Part shown: piece by piece, positions 16,553 through 17,895 of the stretch
Position numbering within the stretch: the stretch's first letter is position 1
Layout: every line of letters begins with the position of its first letter
From: an uncultured Clostridia bacterium
GTDB lineage: Bacteria; Bacillota; Clostridia; TANB77; CAG-508
Assembly (NCBI GenBank): GCA_948585895.1
Contig: CAPBNZ010000038.1
Coordinates: 1-17,895, forward strand
DNA: 17,895 nt
Direction of reading: 5' to 3'
The notes under the pieces: generated by a model
Told to the model about the DNA's origin: nothing
The model's input: only the letters and a program-made list of their open reading frames with translations
Database searches by the model: none
Position numbers and translations under genes: made by a program

Positions 16553-16620
16553 ATAAATACCTTTTTAAGGTGTGGTTTTAGGAAATGTGTTAGTCGCCAA
16601 ACAAGTCACATTTCCTTTTT
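16553..16620 (+). ncRNA. candidate small RNA between repressor and integrase
   Basis: A promoter-like pair ends at 16546, and a textbook terminator follows at 16580-16620, which would define a transcript of about 68 nt on the plus strand. No protein-coding gene on that strand explains the terminator; the 69-codon plus-strand frame here would run into the repressor gene and looks spurious. The RNA would be antisense to the DNA between the repressor stop and the integrase start, and thus to the leader of any repressor-to-integrase readthrough transcript. I do not recognise a known RNA family. Confidence 0.45.
16580..16620 (+). terminator. intrinsic terminator on the plus strand
   Basis: AGGAAATGTG (16580-16589) pairs perfectly with CACATTTCCT (16607-16616) around a 17-nt loop and is followed by a run of T. 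On the minus strand the hairpin lacks a T-run, so it terminates plus-strand transcription. It ends at the last codon of the repressor gene. Confidence 0.75.
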
Positions 16621-17315
16621 AATTAAAATTTCTTTCTATTATTTGTTTTACAACTCCAACAATTTTTACAGGAGTCTCTTTTATTTCTTTTTCAGTAAAA
16701 ATCAAGTCATCATATTTTCTATTTAAAGATTGTAGCATGATACCCCCAGGAATGATTTTATACATTTTTACAGTAGCTTCATCTCCGTTTATAATAGCAA
16801 CTACGATTTGATTATTTTCGGCAAAATTTTGCTTTTTAACGGCTACAATATCTCCTTCCCATAAAGTTTCAAACATACTATCGCCTTTTATTTTTAAGGC
16901 AAAGAAATCCCCTGTTTTTGCAAGCTCTTTTTTTATCTCAACTGTTCCTTCCCAATTTTCCTGTGCTAAATAATCATATCCAGCTTTGACAGTACCAATA
17001 AGCGGAATACTAATTGTTAGTATATCAGATAGAGGGACAGCACCTATGTTTTTTAATAAGTTGTCAGAAGATGAAGTGGTAAACTCTTGATTCCCATTTA
17101 TCTTAGAAAGTAATTCCTCAACAGTTATACTCATAGCAGTAGCAATTTCAGTAGCAACATCAGTAGTAACTGAATAAGGCTTACCGAGTTTTAGGATTAT
17201 ATATTTTTTCTAAAGTATTTATATAGGAAGGACTTAACGTAGTTCTACTAGCAAATGCACGTTGAGATAAGCGGTTTGTTGTCCTATATTCTTTTATAAT
17301 TTCACCAATATACAT
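16619..17315 (-). CDS. CI/LexA-like phage repressor (HTH + S24 peptidase), interrupted by a +1 frameshift
   Basis: Read across one extra base, the product has 231 residues. Residues 1-60 are an XRE/CI helix-turn-helix (GEIIKEYRTTNRLSQRAFA, SPSYINTLEK). Residues about 105-231 are an S24 self-cleaving domain with the Ala111-Gly112 cleavage bond in TVKAGYD, nucleophile S146 in KGDSMFETL and general base K183 in ATVKMYK. Such repressors hold a prophage silent and cut themselves when RecA filaments form after DNA damage. The frame breaks after Thr43: AAA ACT CGG TAA. Skipping the C at 17186 gives ACT GGT AAG CCT and restores PKTGKPYSVTTDVATEIA. The start is ATG 17315 behind AAAGGTG. An internal ATG at 17134 could give the S24 part alone, but it lacks a clear binding site. 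It is divergent from the Cro-like gene across the operators. Confidence 0.88.
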
Positions 17316-17340
17316 ATTTTTAACACCTTTCAATGAATAT

Positions 17341-17369
17341 ATTGTACAATAGAATGTGCAAAAAAGCAA
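17341..17369 (-). promoter_or_regulatory. repressor promoter
   Basis: TTGCTT (17364-17369) and TACAAT (17341-17346) on the minus strand are separated by 17 bp, about 25 nt upstream of the repressor ATG. An operator-like palindrome lies inside the spacer and -10 region, consistent with autoregulation. Confidence 0.6.
17344..17359. promoter_or_regulatory. operator-like palindrome 1
   Basis: GTACA-ATAGAA-TGTGC is a one-mismatch version of the GCACA-N6-TGTGC palindrome found twice, perfectly, in this region. It overlaps the repressor promoter. Confidence 0.65.
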
Positions 17370-17395
17370 GAGATTTTAAAAAAAATAATTTTTTT

Positions 17396-17411
17396 GCACA
17401 AAATAGTTGAC
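17396..17411. promoter_or_regulatory. operator half-site 2
   Basis: GCACA-AAATAG-TTGAC keeps a perfect left arm and a weak right arm of the same 5-6-5 pattern. The right arm overlaps the -35 box of the plus-strand early promoter. Confidence 0.45.
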
Positions 17412-17434
17412 AAATATTTTTTTTAGTATATAAT
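17407..17434 (+). promoter_or_regulatory. early (Cro-side) promoter
   Basis: TTGACA (17407-17412) and TATAAT (17429-17434) with a 16-bp spacer drive the Cro-like gene. The start point should be near 17441, placing operator 3 immediately downstream of it. Confidence 0.8.
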
Positions 17435-17444
17435 ATAGCCATAA

Positions 17445-17460
17445 GCACAAAATAATGTGC
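17445..17460. promoter_or_regulatory. operator 3, perfect 5-6-5 palindrome
   Basis: GCACAAAATAATGTGC has perfect 5-bp arms, GCACA and TGTGC, around a 6-bp centre. It lies just after the predicted start of the early promoter, where a bound repressor would block transcription. Confidence 0.8.
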
Positions 17461-17491
17461 AACAAATAATACAAAAGCGAGGTGAGAGAGG

Positions 17492-17686
17492 GTGGCTAAT
17501 AAAGTAAAGCATTATAGGGAAAAGGCAAATTTGACACAACAAGAACTTGCGGAAAAAGCAGATGTATCAAGAAATACAATATCTGCACTTGAGACACAAG
17601 ACAATGTAAATGTTACTTATGATATTATGAATAAATTAGCAAATGCCTTAGGGTACAAGGTATCGACTATTTTTTTTGACAATTAA
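17492..17686 (+). CDS. Cro-like helix-turn-helix regulator
   Basis: The 64-residue protein is almost entirely an XRE-family helix-turn-helix: LTQQELAEKADVSRNTISALE is the two-helix DNA-binding unit (residues about 14-34), followed by DIMNKLANALGYKVSTIFF. Single-domain proteins of this size, placed opposite a CI repressor, act as Cro-type regulators that favour lytic growth or excision. The start is GTG at 17492, with GCGAGGTGAGAGAGG in front. It is transcribed from the early promoter and flanked on both sides by identical operators, so the repressor, and possibly this protein itself, should control it and the genes downstream. Confidence 0.9.
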   Translation: MANKVKHYREKANLTQQELAEKADVSRNTISALETQDNVNVTYDIMNKLANALGYKVSTIFFDN

Positions 17687-17702
17687 GCACAAAATAATGT
17701 GC
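17687..17702. promoter_or_regulatory. operator 4, identical to operator 3
   Basis: GCACAAAATAATGTGC recurs exactly, beginning on the base after the Cro-like stop codon; even the flanks (TAA before, AA after) match operator 3. It may be a roadblock or a further regulatory site for the next gene. Confidence 0.78.
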
Positions 17703-17730
17703 AAAAACAAAATAAGAAAGGAGAGTGAAA

Positions 17731-17871
17731 ATGAATGAAATAGAAACAATAGAAACAAAAAACTGTAAAATACATATTTGCGGAAATGCAATTGTTGAAC
17801 CAGCAGAACAAGAGAAAATATGGATAAGTTTTAGTGAATCAGCGTACAAGTTATGCACAAATATTAAATAA
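17731..17871 (+). CDS. small early-region protein, 46 residues, function unknown
   Basis: The ATG at 17731 is preceded by AAAGGAGAG at an ideal distance, and the frame runs 46 codons to TAA at 17869-17871. The product starts MNEIETIETKNCKIHICGNA, contains two Cys (CKIHIC), and has no membrane segment. Small proteins of this kind often follow cro in Firmicute prophages, and their roles are mostly unknown. The strong ribosome binding site and operon-like position 44 nt after the Cro-like gene are the support; the longer opposite-strand frame covering it has no such signals. Confidence 0.65.
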   Translation: MNEIETIETKNCKIHICGNAIVEPAEQEKIWISFSESAYKLCTNIK

Positions 17872-17895
17872 AATGTGGAAAATATTAGTAAAAGA

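Noticed and set aside
16517..16726. 69-codon plus-strand frame across the int-cI intergenic region
   Set aside because: It starts upstream of the likely transcription start, crosses a strong terminator and runs antisense into the repressor gene.
17667..17858. Minus-strand frame at the right end
   Set aside because: It opposes the Cro-like gene end and the small 46-codon gene, which has an excellent ribosome binding site; the minus frame has none.
1..17895. CRISPR array, tRNA or rRNA genes
   Set aside because: I looked for regularly spaced repeats, CCA-ended cloverleafs and conserved rRNA segments and saw none. The only repeats are the short ones listed.

Overview
The window comes from a very AT-rich, low-GC Gram-positive bacterium. 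The gene content (DnaD/DnaI-type primosome, Cys-Gln thioester surface protein with sortase, WG-repeat protein, clostridial-type conjugation genes) fits a gut Clostridia-like Firmicute. The species cannot be told from the sequence. Gene starts are well marked by GGAGG-like ribosome binding sites, and several promoters match the sigma-A consensus with 16-18 bp spacers.

Layout. (1) 1-3208: a WG-repeat membrane-anchored protein downstream of a CNNM/CorC-type transporter, both on the minus strand and probably one operon. (2) 3665-4817: an Rpn-like PD-(D/E)XK nuclease with its own strong promoter. (3) 4841-6805: a cell-surface module on the minus strand, a sortase followed by a thioester adhesin-like protein. 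The sortase gene has intact catalytic residues but no ATG/GTG/TTG start, and the surface protein stops directly after LPVTG. (4) 6864-7517: a plus-strand gene that has lost its 5' end. (5) 7651-10259: gyrA with promoter and terminators. (6) 10260-12305: dnaD-dnaC primosome operon with its own promoter; dnaC carries a +1 frameshift exactly in Walker A. (7) 12302-14877: a conjugation (type IV secretion) operon reading VirD4/TraG, VirB2-like, VirB6/TrbL-like, PrgI-like. Its traG copy is cut off at about 14877. (8) 14878 to the right edge: one end of a prophage or similar integrated element, with a large serine integrase, a candidate small RNA, a CI/LexA-like repressor (also with a +1 frameshift), a divergent operator/promoter region, a Cro-like regulator and a small early gene. 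The element appears to have integrated into traG.

Most notable observation: the dnaC and repressor genes are unrelated and about 6.5 kb apart. Each is interrupted by the same hexamer in frame, CGG TAA, and each is restored by reading C-GGT-AAR (Gly-Lys) in the +1 frame. I found no other in-frame CGG codon in the genes of this window. This could be a shared systematic sequencing error, two mutations, or +1 recoding at a rare or poorly decoded CGG codon. The essential role expected of the helicase loader, and the preservation of both downstream halves, make the recoding idea worth testing.
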